A stretch of DNA of 31,075 nucleotides from a virus. A program made the position numbers and the translations under genes. A model generated the notes under the pieces. That model saw nothing but the letters and a program-made list of their open reading frames with translations, was not told where the DNA came from and made no database searches. Of the stretch, positions 23,576 through 31,075 are shown piece after piece. Every line of letters starts with the position of its first letter. The stretch's first letter is position 1. The stretch is from positions 1 to 31,075 of IMG/VR virus record IMGVR_UViG_3300036859_000033; one strand, written 5' to 3'.

Positions 23576-24613
23576 TTACAAACTCGCGAGGTAGGCGTCC
23601 CGCTGCTCAGGAGTCATGTGCATGAACTTCTCGCCGAGAGACACAATGCTCATGCCCTCGACGGCCTCACGCTCGTCCTGCGCCGGCGGTGCTCCACCGG
23701 GGATATCGGATAGCGACCGAGGCGTTGTCGGCGTCTTGGCCAACTTCGCTGCGGCAGCCGCCTTCACTTTGGCTGGGTCTGGCTTGGGAGCTTCCGCAGG
23801 GGCGGGCTGAGTCCTGAGACCCATCGCGTCCTCGGTCATCTCCACCACCTTCGCGAATCGCTTCTCGAAGGGAACGTCTGCGTACAGGGGATTCTCGCGA
23901 AGCAACTTGTCAATCTTGGCGGCCTCGTTCCACAACGTCTGGTCTTGGGCTACCTGCCAGGCGGCCATCTTCGGGTTGGCGTCGATCGCGGTCTGAATTT
24001 CCGACTTGATCTCCGACTCCGTCTGTTCCACCTGAACTTCCACGCGCTCGTTCACGCCTTTGAGGGCGGTCTTGAGCCCGCTGATCTCGGTCTGCTGGGC
24101 GCGCAGCAACTTCGCCAGGGTCGGCGAATCCTGCTCCAGCGTCTTCAGCTCTTCCTCGGTCAGCGCAGCGGCATCCTGCTCGGCCCGCACCGTCTTACCG
24201 GCTTCGGCCTGCTTCAACCGCTCGATCTCGGCGGCCTGACTGACCGCCAATTCCGTGGCTTCCCGCTCACGGCGCCGTGATGCTTCGAGCACCGCATAGG
24301 GAATGACGTTCTTTCCGTCTTTCGCGAGCACGCCCTCCGGCTTCGCCTCTTTCTCAGGCTCTTCCTTGGGCGCAGCCTCCTTGGATTCGACTTTCGCCTC
24401 CTCCTTCGGGGCCTCCTTCACCTCTTTCTTCGGTGCCGGCGACGACTCCGACTTTTCGTCCATTTCCACGAAGTCTTCCACCTTGACTTGCTCCTTCCCC
24501 GATTCCAGGGCCTGGGCGATCTGCTCGTTCGCAAGCCGTTCCAGTTCCTTCGGGTCCTCGGGCATTTCGTCCGGGTGGGCGAGGTAGTACTTCAGATCCT
24601 TGGTATCAGCCAT
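23576..24613 (-). CDS. Capsid scaffolding protein, 345 aa
   Basis: ATG 24613 has GGAGAAAG about nine bases upstream. The protein is extremely rich in Glu, Lys and Ala, with no Cys. Residues about 45-95 are a disordered acidic/Lys linker (KKEVKEAPKEEAKVESKEAA). Residues about 115-215 form long coiled coils (EIERLKQAEAGK, EISGLKTALKGVNERV). Residues about 275-320 are a Pro/Ala/Lys linker, and the C-terminal helix (MSIVSLGEKFMHMTPEQRDA) may bind capsid. Position directly before the capsid gene and this composition are those of phage scaffold proteins, which guide shell assembly and then leave. No protease motif is fused to it. Confidence 0.87.
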   Translation of the reverse strand: MADTKDLKYYLAHPDEMPEDPKELERLANEQIAQALESGKEQVKVEDFVEMDEKSESSPAPKKEVKEAPKEEAKVESKEAAPKEEPEKEAKPEGVLAKDGKNVIPYAVLEASRRREREATELAVSQAAEIERLKQAEAGKTVRAEQDAAALTEEELKTLEQDSPTLAKLLRAQQTEISGLKTALKGVNERVEVQVEQTESEIKSEIQTAIDANPKMAAWQVAQDQTLWNEAAKIDKLLRENPLYADVPFEKRFAKVVEMTEDAMGLRTQPAPAEAPKPDPAKVKAAAAAKLAKTPTTPRSLSDIPGGAPPAQDEREAVEGMSIVSLGEKFMHMTPEQRDAYLASL

Positions 24614-24676
24614 TGCCAGCTTTCTCCAGTTGTCGCATGGATGCGAGGGTAAATCTGCCCGTATCGGGGGCCGCCG

Positions 24677-25036
24677 TTACCGCCACGCCGCTCCGTTGAA
24701 CGTGATGACTGTGTCGCGCTGCACACCGCTCGAGGTGGCAACCACAGCCCCGCCAGTAGCGGCGTTCACGACCTGCAATACGGAGGTGCTGCCGGCGCCA
24801 GTGCCACGACGAATCGTGAACTGCGCACCGTGATAGGCGTTCACCACTTCGGCAACGATGTTGACCGTTACCGCCGTCTGCACGCCTCCGAGAACGTAGA
24901 CCGGAGCGTCCCGGCCAACCCTGAGAATCGGAACTCCTGCGAGCCCGGTCCCCACGTAGACAGCGGTGTCGATCTGCACGCCCGCTATCGTGTTGGCGTT
25001 CTGCTCCGTTGCCGATTGCAACTTGACTGTCGCCAT
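24677..25036 (-). CDS. Small beta-rich head protein candidate, 119 aa
   Basis: The start is set at ATG 25036 because AGGAG lies just upstream; the longer frame from 25081 would overlap the previous gene and has no such site. The product is beta-rich with many Val, Thr, Gly and Ala (VYVGTGLAGVPILRVGRDA, QTAVTVNIVAEVVNAYHG, AQFTIRRGTGAGSTSVLQVV) and no long helix. It precedes the scaffold by a 63-base gap that shows no terminator. A head decoration or fibre protein is likely, but the family is unrecognised. Confidence 0.72.
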   Translation of the reverse strand: MATVKLQSATEQNANTIAGVQIDTAVYVGTGLAGVPILRVGRDAPVYVLGGVQTAVTVNIVAEVVNAYHGAQFTIRRGTGAGSTSVLQVVNAATGGAVVATSSGVQRDTVITFNGAAWR

Positions 25037-25052
25037 GATGCTCTCCTCACCC

Positions 25053-25418
25053 TTACGGGATCTGTTGAGCGATCGAGGCAACCATCGGGGCCGTGGTGCC
25101 CGTGCCGCTTGTGGCGTGAGCGGTGACGTTCAGCCGCCAGAATGGCACGACCGAATCCACTTCCCACACCGCGCTCGAGTTGGTGCTGAGAATCACGCTG
25201 AACCAGTTCGTCTTGTCCAGCGAGTTCTGCACGGCGAGCGTCACGGTGGCCGAGGTCACCAGCGATATCTGCACGGCCTTCTTGCCGGGCGGAAGCGCAA
25301 CGAGACCGTATGCCCCGGTGCCGGTCTGCGTGCCGAATCCCACGTTCTCCGTATTGGTGCCGGAGGTGCCGCGGAAAAGATCGAACACCGTAGCCATCTT
25401 GCTTGGGTCCATGCTCAT
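25053..25418 (-). CDS. Small beta-sandwich virion protein candidate, 121 aa
   Basis: ATG 25418 has an AAAGGAG ribosome site eight bases upstream; ATGs at 25412 and 25397 are alternatives. This is the first gene after the terminator. The sequence is a beta sandwich: YGLVALPPGKKAVQISLV, TVTLAVQNSLDKTNWFSVIL, then VDSVVPFWRLNVTAHATSG. The 'QNS.D.tNW..v' and 'vpfwRlNVt' pair resembles small phage proteins thought to sit on the capsid or tail. With the next gene it makes a pair before the scaffold. The function is inferred. Confidence 0.72.
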   Translation of the reverse strand: MSMDPSKMATVFDLFRGTSGTNTENVGFGTQTGTGAYGLVALPPGKKAVQISLVTSATVTLAVQNSLDKTNWFSVILSTNSSAVWEVDSVVPFWRLNVTAHATSGTGTTAPMVASIAQQIP

Positions 25419-25439
25419 AACAAACTCCTTTGACCCATT

Positions 25440-25460
25440 AAAAAAGGGCCTTGCGGCCCT
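25440..25460 (-). terminator. Rho-independent terminator after the methyltransferase-glycosyltransferase gene
   Basis: Read on the minus strand, AGGGCC-GCAA-GGCCCT forms a six-pair GC stem with a four-base loop and runs straight into a T-rich tract (TTTTTTAA, using the A-run at 25440-25445). It lies 37 bases after the stop at 25497 and before the ribosome site at about 25427. It should end or reduce transcription from the packaging genes. No clear promoter was found between it and the next gene. Confidence 0.8.
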
Positions 25461-25496
25461 GCCTGTTTTGTCCTTCTCGCCGGACTAGCGAAATCG

Positions 25497-26972
25497 TTAC
25501 GCGACCGCCCTCAAGAGCGCCCGCGGTAAAGCCTGTTCCACCTGATCCATGACATCAGCCACCGAGATCGCGGCCTGGCACTTCGCTGCCCCGGTCTTTT
25601 CCTCACGGTGGCAAAAGGTCCAGTCGTAGTGAAGTCTGTGGCACGCCGTCTTCCCGCACTCCGGCGGGGGCTTGCCGATTGAGGCTGTGTTCGGCCAGTC
25701 GCGCGTCAGGTTCTCGTGCGAGGAATGGGAGAGCAGCACGATCTTGGCCACCTCCTTCTCGAAGGCGACGCAGTTCAAAAGACCTGTTTCCTGCCCGATC
25801 ACCAAGTCCGAGAGCTGGCACATGGTCATGGCTTGCCTGACATTCCACTTCAACCCGGCATTGATGAACCGCGGCTCCTGAGCGAATTCCTCCCACTTCA
25901 TGCCCCTGTCGTCACCCAGGGCGATCACGGTAACGTCCTCGCGCATGCGCAGGAGCTCCCGCGTGAACTCCGCGGCGTGCGGCCACATCTTGGTGACGCT
26001 CGATCCGTTGGGCACGAGGATCACCAGCCGCGGCGTGTGCATCCCCATCCGCAGGCTGTTGGCCCACACCTTCTCCTCTTCCGAGGGGTAGAACTTCTGT
26101 CGCGGTTCGTACGGTACTCGGGCTTGAAGATGATGAAACTCCAGGTAGTTGAAGTTCATCAGCTTCTCCCGGATAGGGATCGGGAAGTGATACTGGATCT
26201 TCGCGGGCGCCGGTAGCAGCGTCCCCTCCACCACCTCGACCAGCAGCCGGGAGTGCTTGTAGCGCTGCTCGATCCACTGGAAGAGCTCGCCCAACTGCCC
26301 CATCGGCACGCGGGACTCGAACTTGATCAGCTTGTCGATGTGCGGGTCGTGCCTCAAGACCTCTTCCCCTGTGTCCTGGGTGTAGAGCACGGTGTAGTAG
26401 CCCTGCTCTTTCAGGTGCGGGAAAACCGAGGATGACCACAAGGCATCCCCATGAGCCCCCAGCTTCACCACCGCGCACACCTTGTCCGGCAGCGGGGCTT
26501 TGTCCAGCACCGTGGGCAGGTCGGCCTTGCGATAGCACTGAATGAACTGCGTGCCGCCGGCGCCGGTCTTCGCCTCGCACAGCTGCCACGGCCTCAAGGC
26601 CGCCATGGCATCGATCACCATCTTGGGCGCGCACTTCTCGGTCACCGGCAGGAAAAGGAAGAGATAGCCCATCGGCTTGATGAGCCGCCACCACTCGGTG
26701 AGCACCGCGGTGAGGTCGTTGCCCTGCTCCACGAGCTCGTTCAGCAGGTAGGACGAGAACACGTAGTTCTGCGACTCCGAGGCGATCGTCGAGAGCTTCC
26801 GGGCGTCCATGATGAGGTTCGGCCCGCGGCCGGTCGTCCCGGCCTTGACGTCGATCCCAACGAACCAGTCGTGAGGTCTGGCGTCCCCGCATCCCAGATC
26901 CAGCCCATCCCCGTTCACGTACTCCAAGCACTCCCACCGCACCTGTGCGGCGAAATCAGTCTCTCCGGCCAT
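25497..26972 (-). CDS. Fused SAM methyltransferase and family-9-like glycosyltransferase, 491 aa
   Basis: ATG 26972 follows a strong ribosome site (GGGGAGGG). Residues about 20-150 are a class I methyltransferase: LDLGCGD at 24-30 (SAM motif I), VGIDV at 38-42 with the acidic D41, and LNEL and WWRLIKPMGYLFLFLP as later motifs. From about residue 165, KVCAVVKLGAHGDALWSSSV starts a two-lobed glycosyltransferase of the GT9 (LPS heptosyltransferase) style. It shows VPNGSSVTKMWPHAAEF at 320-336 and DLVIGQETGLLNCVAFE at 389-405, the nucleotide-sugar-binding region. A Cys/His cluster (CGKTACHRLHYDWTFCH, 439-455, and C465) follows. The acceptor may be host surface sugar or a virion protein; the sequence does not say. 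The gene ends at a terminator. It is an unusual presence between portal and head genes. Confidence 0.85.
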   Translation of the reverse strand: MAGETDFAAQVRWECLEYVNGDGLDLGCGDARPHDWFVGIDVKAGTTGRGPNLIMDARKLSTIASESQNYVFSSYLLNELVEQGNDLTAVLTEWWRLIKPMGYLFLFLPVTEKCAPKMVIDAMAALRPWQLCEAKTGAGGTQFIQCYRKADLPTVLDKAPLPDKVCAVVKLGAHGDALWSSSVFPHLKEQGYYTVLYTQDTGEEVLRHDPHIDKLIKFESRVPMGQLGELFQWIEQRYKHSRLLVEVVEGTLLPAPAKIQYHFPIPIREKLMNFNYLEFHHLQARVPYEPRQKFYPSEEEKVWANSLRMGMHTPRLVILVPNGSSVTKMWPHAAEFTRELLRMREDVTVIALGDDRGMKWEEFAQEPRFINAGLKWNVRQAMTMCQLSDLVIGQETGLLNCVAFEKEVAKIVLLSHSSHENLTRDWPNTASIGKPPPECGKTACHRLHYDWTFCHREEKTGAAKCQAAISVADVMDQVEQALPRALLRAVA

Positions 26973-26981
26973 GCCCTCCCC

Positions 26982-27194
26982 TCAGTTGATCGTCGGCTCG
27001 AAAAATCTCGGCGGCCCAGCCAGCTCGCACCGGGTATGCCCGCAGTTCCCGCACCTCGCGTCAGTCCAGGTCTCGCCCACCTGACGCACCAGGATCCACT
27101 GGTAGCCGCACCTCACGCACTCCACCCGGTCGTTGGTCCATGGCACGGCCTCGTCCAAGGCGTCTGCGACGTAGAACTTAACCGGGAGGAACAC
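26982..27194 (-). CDS. Small zinc-ribbon protein, 70 aa
   Basis: The start is GTG 27194, 17 bases inside the portal gene, with GGAGG about eight bases upstream. Two Cys pairs, CVRCGY at 26-29 and CGNCGH at 48-51, are spaced as in a zinc ribbon, and a further Cys is at 56. The N-terminus is hydrophobic and aromatic (FLPVKFYVADALDEAVPW). It ends ten bases before the methyltransferase-glycosyltransferase gene and is probably co-translated with it. Zinc ribbons may bind nucleic acid or a protein partner; the role here is unknown. Confidence 0.77.
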   Translation of the reverse strand: MFLPVKFYVADALDEAVPWTNDRVECVRCGYQWILVRQVGETWTDARCGNCGHTRCELAGPPRFFEPTIN

Positions 27195-29289
27195 TGGGCT
27201 GCCCTCCCTCTGGCCCCGGCTGCCCCATCGACTGATCGTGCGCGAGAAGCGTGTCCATCACGGCAAGGTCCGATTTGATCTCCACGTCGAGCCGCTTGGT
27301 TCTGGCGTCGTACTCCTTCACGTCAACCTCGCGCATCTTGATCTCGATACCGGCGTCCTTGAGCGCCTGCTCTACCGCTTTCTGGATCATCCCTTGAGCC
27401 TGCTGGGTCGTGATCTTTTCGTCACCGGACCCGATGCCCAGCGCCTGCCTGACCTGGTCGGCAACCTCCCGACGGTGCGGCATCTCGGAGGACTCCAGAA
27501 TGAACGGCACGACAAACGCCTGAACTTGAGGCGGCAGGGACTTGGTCAACTCCGACATCATCATCATCTGCTGCGCGCGGTAAGCTGGGGTGCTCGGCAC
27601 GTCTTCCAGTGCGACCTTGACCAGAGACCGCTGGACATCGTTGTCCAGCATGTCCATTCCGGCGCGCGTCACCGGCTTGTTGAGATTGATCTGCCTCTTC
27701 TTGGTCCCGAACTTCTCGTCTACGTTGACCACTGCTGGCTCGCTCCCCAGGTCTTCCCGAATCAACTCCACCAGCCGTTCCCCGACCTCCCGCCTGGCGA
27801 AGCGGAAGTTGTCGTTGATCTCGGCAAGCGTCGTCGTCCCCTGCTCGACCAAGCTGTTGATCGCAATACCCGATCCCACTCCAGGCTGCTTCTGTCCCAG
27901 CATCGCCTGATACACGCCAGCGGTCTTTTGGATGGCCGCCATCGCATCGGTCATGACCTCGAACTGCTCTTTCGAGAGTTGCATCTGGTCATCGACCTTG
28001 AAGACGCCGCCCGCATTGTCGGGTCTGCGGGTCCTCGAGAGCACGATCATGGCGTCCGGCCGGCCGATCTCGCGCCTCAACTCGTCCACGTCATCGACTT
28101 GCGTGGCATCGAGGATCACCCGCTTGGCGCTCATCAGCCACATCATCTTCGCCAACCGGGCGTTGATCTCGTCCTGCGGGCTTCTCATGGACCGGATCAA
28201 CCCGTATGGAATCTGCGTCAGGTCCTCCCGATAGCCCCAGAAGGGGACATAGGGAAAATTCTGATGCCGGTACGGCGTGGGCAGATCAGCCAGCCGGTGC
28301 GGTCCTATCCACCACGACAGCCGCATCTTCGGGTAGATAGCCGGTATCGCGTCTGTCACCCCGCCGGCTATGGCCTCGGCGTGCATCGGGTTCTCGAGGT
28401 CCACCTCGACCGTGCGACCGTCCGGGGTCCGGATGACGTGCCCCCTCACCCACACTCGATACCACACCTCGTAGAGACACAGCCGCTTGCGGGTCGAATC
28501 CCGCCAGTCCGACTCCGGGATCGTCACGTCGCGCTCGTAGAGCCAGGTCCGACCGTTCACCGCCGGGAAGTCGGTCAGCGGCGTGTCCCAGTTCGCCTTC
28601 GACCAGCCGATGAAACCGATCATGTCCTTGTGCTCGGGGAACATGAGCTCGAGGATGTCCACGTCGAGCCAGCGCCGGCGCACCAGATACCGGGCATCCT
28701 GCAGACTGGGGTCTTTGGCCCGCCAGTCCCAGAAAATCTCCCTGCGGCTCACCGCCTCAGTCCGATACGGATACCGGAAGGGATTCATCTCCCTGGACAC
28801 CTCAACCCATGCCATGCCGGTCTTCAGCATGCCGGCGTAGGCATCCGAACACGCTCTGTCAGCCCGGGTCTCGCGCTCCGCTTCGTGCAACTTGGCGGAG
28901 AGCGCTTCAGCAACGTCTTGATGCTTCTCGTTGTCGGCCTGCACCCGCCAATCCGACCGGGTCTTGGCCTCCATGCCCAAGGCCACGTCGATCGTGGGCT
29001 TGATGAGGTTCCTGATGAGGGGCGCCAGGCCCAGCCGCTGCATGTCGTCTAGCGTCTGGTGATCGAGCTGGTTGCCATCGTAGTACTCGGCGTCGAGATC
29101 AGCTTCCCGGCGCCACATCGGCTGCAGCCTGATCTCGTAGAGGAACTTGTCCAGGCGGTCCACCGACATGCCACCGCCACCGATGTCCACCGAGCTATTG
29201 ATGGCGCCACGCACCGCCTGCTGCATCAACTCAGGCCGCTGCAACTCCAGCGGATCGACGTGATCGATCGGATACTCTGCCAAGCTCAC
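27178..29289 (-). CDS. Portal protein, P22-like, 703 aa
   Basis: It starts at GTG 29289, overlapping the large-terminase stop (GTGA). Length and layout match P22/933W-type portals of about 700-725 residues. The front has LDKFLYEIRLQPMWRREADL, YYDGNQLD and an NLIKPTIDVALGMEAKTRSD stretch. The stem and wing region carries SGIAINSLVEQGTTTLAEIN at about 473-492 followed by NFRFARREVGERLVEL. The C-terminus (about 620-690) is a charged helix with EIKMREVDVKEYDARTKRL, likely a barrel or tail-side helix. It forms the dodecameric ring for DNA entry, nucleates head assembly and binds the terminase. Adjacent terminase and adaptor genes support this. Confidence 0.9.
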   Translation of the reverse strand: MSLAEYPIDHVDPLELQRPELMQQAVRGAINSSVDIGGGGMSVDRLDKFLYEIRLQPMWRREADLDAEYYDGNQLDHQTLDDMQRLGLAPLIRNLIKPTIDVALGMEAKTRSDWRVQADNEKHQDVAEALSAKLHEAERETRADRACSDAYAGMLKTGMAWVEVSREMNPFRYPYRTEAVSRREIFWDWRAKDPSLQDARYLVRRRWLDVDILELMFPEHKDMIGFIGWSKANWDTPLTDFPAVNGRTWLYERDVTIPESDWRDSTRKRLCLYEVWYRVWVRGHVIRTPDGRTVEVDLENPMHAEAIAGGVTDAIPAIYPKMRLSWWIGPHRLADLPTPYRHQNFPYVPFWGYREDLTQIPYGLIRSMRSPQDEINARLAKMMWLMSAKRVILDATQVDDVDELRREIGRPDAMIVLSRTRRPDNAGGVFKVDDQMQLSKEQFEVMTDAMAAIQKTAGVYQAMLGQKQPGVGSGIAINSLVEQGTTTLAEINDNFRFARREVGERLVELIREDLGSEPAVVNVDEKFGTKKRQINLNKPVTRAGMDMLDNDVQRSLVKVALEDVPSTPAYRAQQMMMMSELTKSLPPQVQAFVVPFILESSEMPHRREVADQVRQALGIGSGDEKITTQQAQGMIQKAVEQALKDAGIEIKMREVDVKEYDARTKRLDVEIKSDLAVMDTLLAHDQSMGQPGPEGGQPSVPPG

Positions 29290-30764
29290 AACGTGCGCCA
29301 GTTCCCGCCGCGGTTCGGATCGGGCCGGTTCATCTGTCGGCTGGACTCGGCAAAACGCAGGCTCATGATCAGGTAGCGCGTCGCACTCATCAGGTCATCG
29401 TTCAGCTCTACCACTTTCCCCTCCTGTCGATGATAGAGACGGAACTCCTCGAACCACTCCGTCAAGTGCGATGCGACCTTCAGCCGCCCGGTCTGAAAGC
29501 GCGTCAACATATCCATGAGTCCCGCTTCCCGTGAGGTTTTGGAAAGCCGCGGGTTGTCCTTCGAATCTCCGGGTACGACCTCGTATTGGGCGTGTTGCTG
29601 GAGCATGTTGACGCCCATGTCCCGATACTGCTTGGAAAGCTGTGGGCCTACAGCGGTCTCGTTCAGCCCATCCCGCGGCCACGCCATCGGAATCCACGCG
29701 CCGCGCGCCAGTATCGCGCCGGCGTGAACCGGGACCAGGCCGTGACGCTGCCGGTAGGCATCGTAGATATAGACGATGTCGGTATCGGCATCGTAGTAGG
29801 CCCACACCGCCGCCGTCGGATGCTCGTAGCCAAAGTCCAGGGCCGCTATGCGCCGCCACACCGGAGGAGGACTGGCGATCATCGCTATCGAGACCATTTC
29901 ATCCGGAATCGGAAAGATGCGCCCGGACCCCAACTGCGGATCGCCCTTGGTCCTGGCGTCCCGCTCGTGCTCGGGGTAGGAGAGACGGATCGTCTCCCGC
30001 TCGGCCTCGGTGTAGTGGTTGGCGTCTTCCAGCGCCATGCGCGTCACACTTGTCCCCGGGGGCTTCTCGATGACGAACCGCATGACCGTCTTGCTCATGC
30101 CGAGCAACGGCGTGAAGGTCATGAACAACGACCCGCCGGTCGTGTTGGTGCGCGTCAGGAACTCGGTGTAGACCTCGAGATCGGGTTCCTCATCGCACCA
30201 TCCCAAGTCGATGGCGTCCGAGGAAAAGGCCATCGAGCCCTGGTCGTAGGACTTCTGCGTGACCATCGACACGTCGGACTGGACGTCACCACCGCCACCC
30301 CACTGCACGTAAGCGACCTCGATAACATCCGAAGCGCCGCGGCGGTAACTGTAGTCCTTGATGGACTCCTTCGGGATCATGCCAGTGCCGATCTGATTCG
30401 GGCGCCCGAAGAGCCACTTCTGCACGCCATCCTTCAGCTTCTCGATGGTGAGCGCAGCAGCCCACCCCACAATCGGCCGATGCCAGACCCGGCCAGCCCA
30501 CCACGATGGATACCGACCGGTCAGGTGCATGGCGAATTCGGCGCCACCGCATAGCGTTTTTCCCACTTGGTTGGCTGCCATCAGCAGCCGTTCGCGATCG
30601 TGCGCGCCGGCGCGGTGGAACTCGAGTTGCTTCAGGTACGGCTTGTAGTAGGCGAGCCGATTGCCCTTAATGCGTCGTAGTTCTTCCTGCTTGAGCAGCG
30701 TCTTGGCCAACAATGGACGCTGCATCATCATCGAGTCGAGAGAGGTAGCTCTTAAGCTGGTCAT
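29286..30764 (-). CDS. terL: Terminase large subunit, 492 aa
   Basis: The ATPase domain shows AANQVGKT at 63-70 (Walker A), AIDLGWCDEEP at 184-194 (Walker B with catalytic Glu after Asp191) and TFTPL at 216-220 (coupling motif). The nuclease domain starts with ALDFGYEHPTAAVWAYY at 308-324, where D310 is the first metal ligand, and carries NDDLMSATRYLIMS at 455-468, with Asp456/457 as the last ligand. This motor packages DNA into the prohead through the portal and cuts the concatemer. ATG 30764 lies 98 bases inside the small-subunit gene; three ATGs at 30731-30725 are alternatives and also overlap it. The length is normal for the family. Confidence 0.95.
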   Translation of the reverse strand: MTSLRATSLDSMMMQRPLLAKTLLKQEELRRIKGNRLAYYKPYLKQLEFHRAGAHDRERLLMAANQVGKTLCGGAEFAMHLTGRYPSWWAGRVWHRPIVGWAAALTIEKLKDGVQKWLFGRPNQIGTGMIPKESIKDYSYRRGASDVIEVAYVQWGGGGDVQSDVSMVTQKSYDQGSMAFSSDAIDLGWCDEEPDLEVYTEFLTRTNTTGGSLFMTFTPLLGMSKTVMRFVIEKPPGTSVTRMALEDANHYTEAERETIRLSYPEHERDARTKGDPQLGSGRIFPIPDEMVSIAMIASPPPVWRRIAALDFGYEHPTAAVWAYYDADTDIVYIYDAYRQRHGLVPVHAGAILARGAWIPMAWPRDGLNETAVGPQLSKQYRDMGVNMLQQHAQYEVVPGDSKDNPRLSKTSREAGLMDMLTRFQTGRLKVASHLTEWFEEFRLYHRQEGKVVELNDDLMSATRYLIMSLRFAESSRQMNRPDPNRGGNWRTL

Positions 30765-31074
30765 CGGTCAGGTCCTGCAACGGCTGGCGTTCGTTCCGAC
30801 GTTCCTCGACGAGAAGGCCGTTCAACCTGGAACGCAGCTGGACGGCAGACACAACAGCGCTCGACTGCCCGGTCAACAGGGCCATCTTCATCCCCATTTC
30901 CGCCTCTTTCATGGCCTCTTCCAGCCCGTAGCGGACCTTTTCGATCACCGGGCGCCTGAGCTCTTCGACCCTTGACCTTACCTTGCTGGCCAAACGAGAA
31001 GCCTTCTCATGCACAGACTTTGCTTTCATGCCCTTGCATGGGAACGCTTCTCGATAGGCTGGAGACTGATTCAT
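30667..31074 (-). CDS. terS: Terminase small subunit (5' end probably beyond the window)
   Basis: The visible 135 residues begin at an ATG at the very edge (31074). The sequence AYREAFPCKGMKAKSVHEKA followed by SRLASKVRSRVEEL is the helix-turn-helix region of terminase small subunits. In that family it normally lies some 30 residues from the start, so the true N-terminus is probably missing. Residues 40-75 form the coiled oligomerisation helices, and the acidic C-terminus (LTDDQLKSYLSRLDDDAAS) would contact the large subunit. It recognises the packaging site and brings the large terminase to the DNA. The 98-base overlap with the next gene points to coupled synthesis of the motor. Confidence 0.85.
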   Translation of the reverse strand: MNQSPAYREAFPCKGMKAKSVHEKASRLASKVRSRVEELRRPVIEKVRYGLEEAMKEAEMGMKMALLTGQSSAVVSAVQLRSRLNGLLVEERRNERQPLQDLTDDQLKSYLSRLDDDAASIVGQDAAQAGRTTTH

Positions 31075-31075
31075 G

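Noticed and set aside
21922-23625. 567-codon plus-strand frame across the capsid gene
   Set aside because: Antisense to the major capsid protein, with His/Arg/Asp-rich sequence lacking any domain. It is a product of GC-biased third codon positions.
25037-25081. Fifteen extra N-terminal residues for the 119-residue head protein
   Set aside because: They would overlap the previous gene and have no ribosome site, while ATG 25036 has AGGAG at good spacing.
27238-29052. 604-codon open frame on the plus strand across the portal gene
   Set aside because: It is antisense to a clearly recognised portal gene. Composition (many His, Arg, Leu, Pro) is that of a reversed GC-rich gene, and it has no family motif or ribosome site.
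1-31075. tRNA genes, CRISPR arrays, insertion sequences, integrase or attachment sites
   Set aside because: None could be recognised. Genes cover almost every base and no repeat-spacer pattern, cloverleaf, transposase or recombinase motif was found.

Overview
This 31 kb window is the late (packaging and virion) part of a tailed-phage genome or prophage. It is GC-rich, very tightly packed, and coded entirely on the minus strand, so it reads from the right edge to the left edge. The N4-gp56/DUF4043-type capsid, the roughly 700-residue P22-type portal, the run of large Ala/Gly-rich internal proteins, and the lack of any tape-measure or sheath gene point to a short-tailed (podovirus-like) virus. 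A GH19 endolysin and a nested Rz/Rz1 spanin pair show that the host is Gram-negative; the base composition would suit a GC-rich proteobacterium, but the host cannot be named from this sequence. No integrase, repressor, replication gene, tRNA, CRISPR array or host gene is seen, so the sequence does not decide between a free phage and a prophage.

Layout in transcription order, right to left. (1) Packaging and portal: small terminase (cut by the right edge), large terminase, P22-like portal, a small zinc-ribbon protein, and a fused methyltransferase plus family-9-like glycosyltransferase that ends at a rho-independent terminator. (2) Head: two small beta-rich proteins, scaffold, major capsid protein, a small virion protein, and two or three connector candidates. 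(3) Lysis: two small membrane proteins, GH19 endolysin, holin candidate, a second tiny membrane protein, and Rz with Rz1 embedded in it. (4) A lower-GC HNH-type nuclease gene. (5) Adhesion and tail: a fibre-like protein, a LamG-like lectin, a 737-residue tail protein and a Gly-repeat fibre with a lower-GC patch. (6) Three large internal/ejection protein candidates (794, 543 and 873 residues). (7) A set of small and mid-sized beta-rich virion proteins, one of them repetitive. (8) At the left edge, at least 775 codons of a phage polyvalent protein. It carries an inorganic-pyrophosphatase-like domain and a RadC-like JAB/JAMM metalloprotease domain, and it runs out of the window.

Most genes touch or overlap by 1 to 17 bases (ATGA, GTGA, TAATG), which implies translational coupling in a long late operon. 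The longest non-coding stretch is 78 bases (25419-25496) and holds the terminator. Nothing over 300 bases is unassigned. Long open frames on the plus strand (up to 604 codons) are antisense by-products of GC-rich codon use.

The most notable items are the methyltransferase-glycosyltransferase fusion inside the packaging module, the polyvalent InPase-JAB protein at the left edge, the nested spanins coupled to an HNH nuclease, and the repeat-built fibre proteins. All family assignments come from recognising motifs by eye, without database searches.
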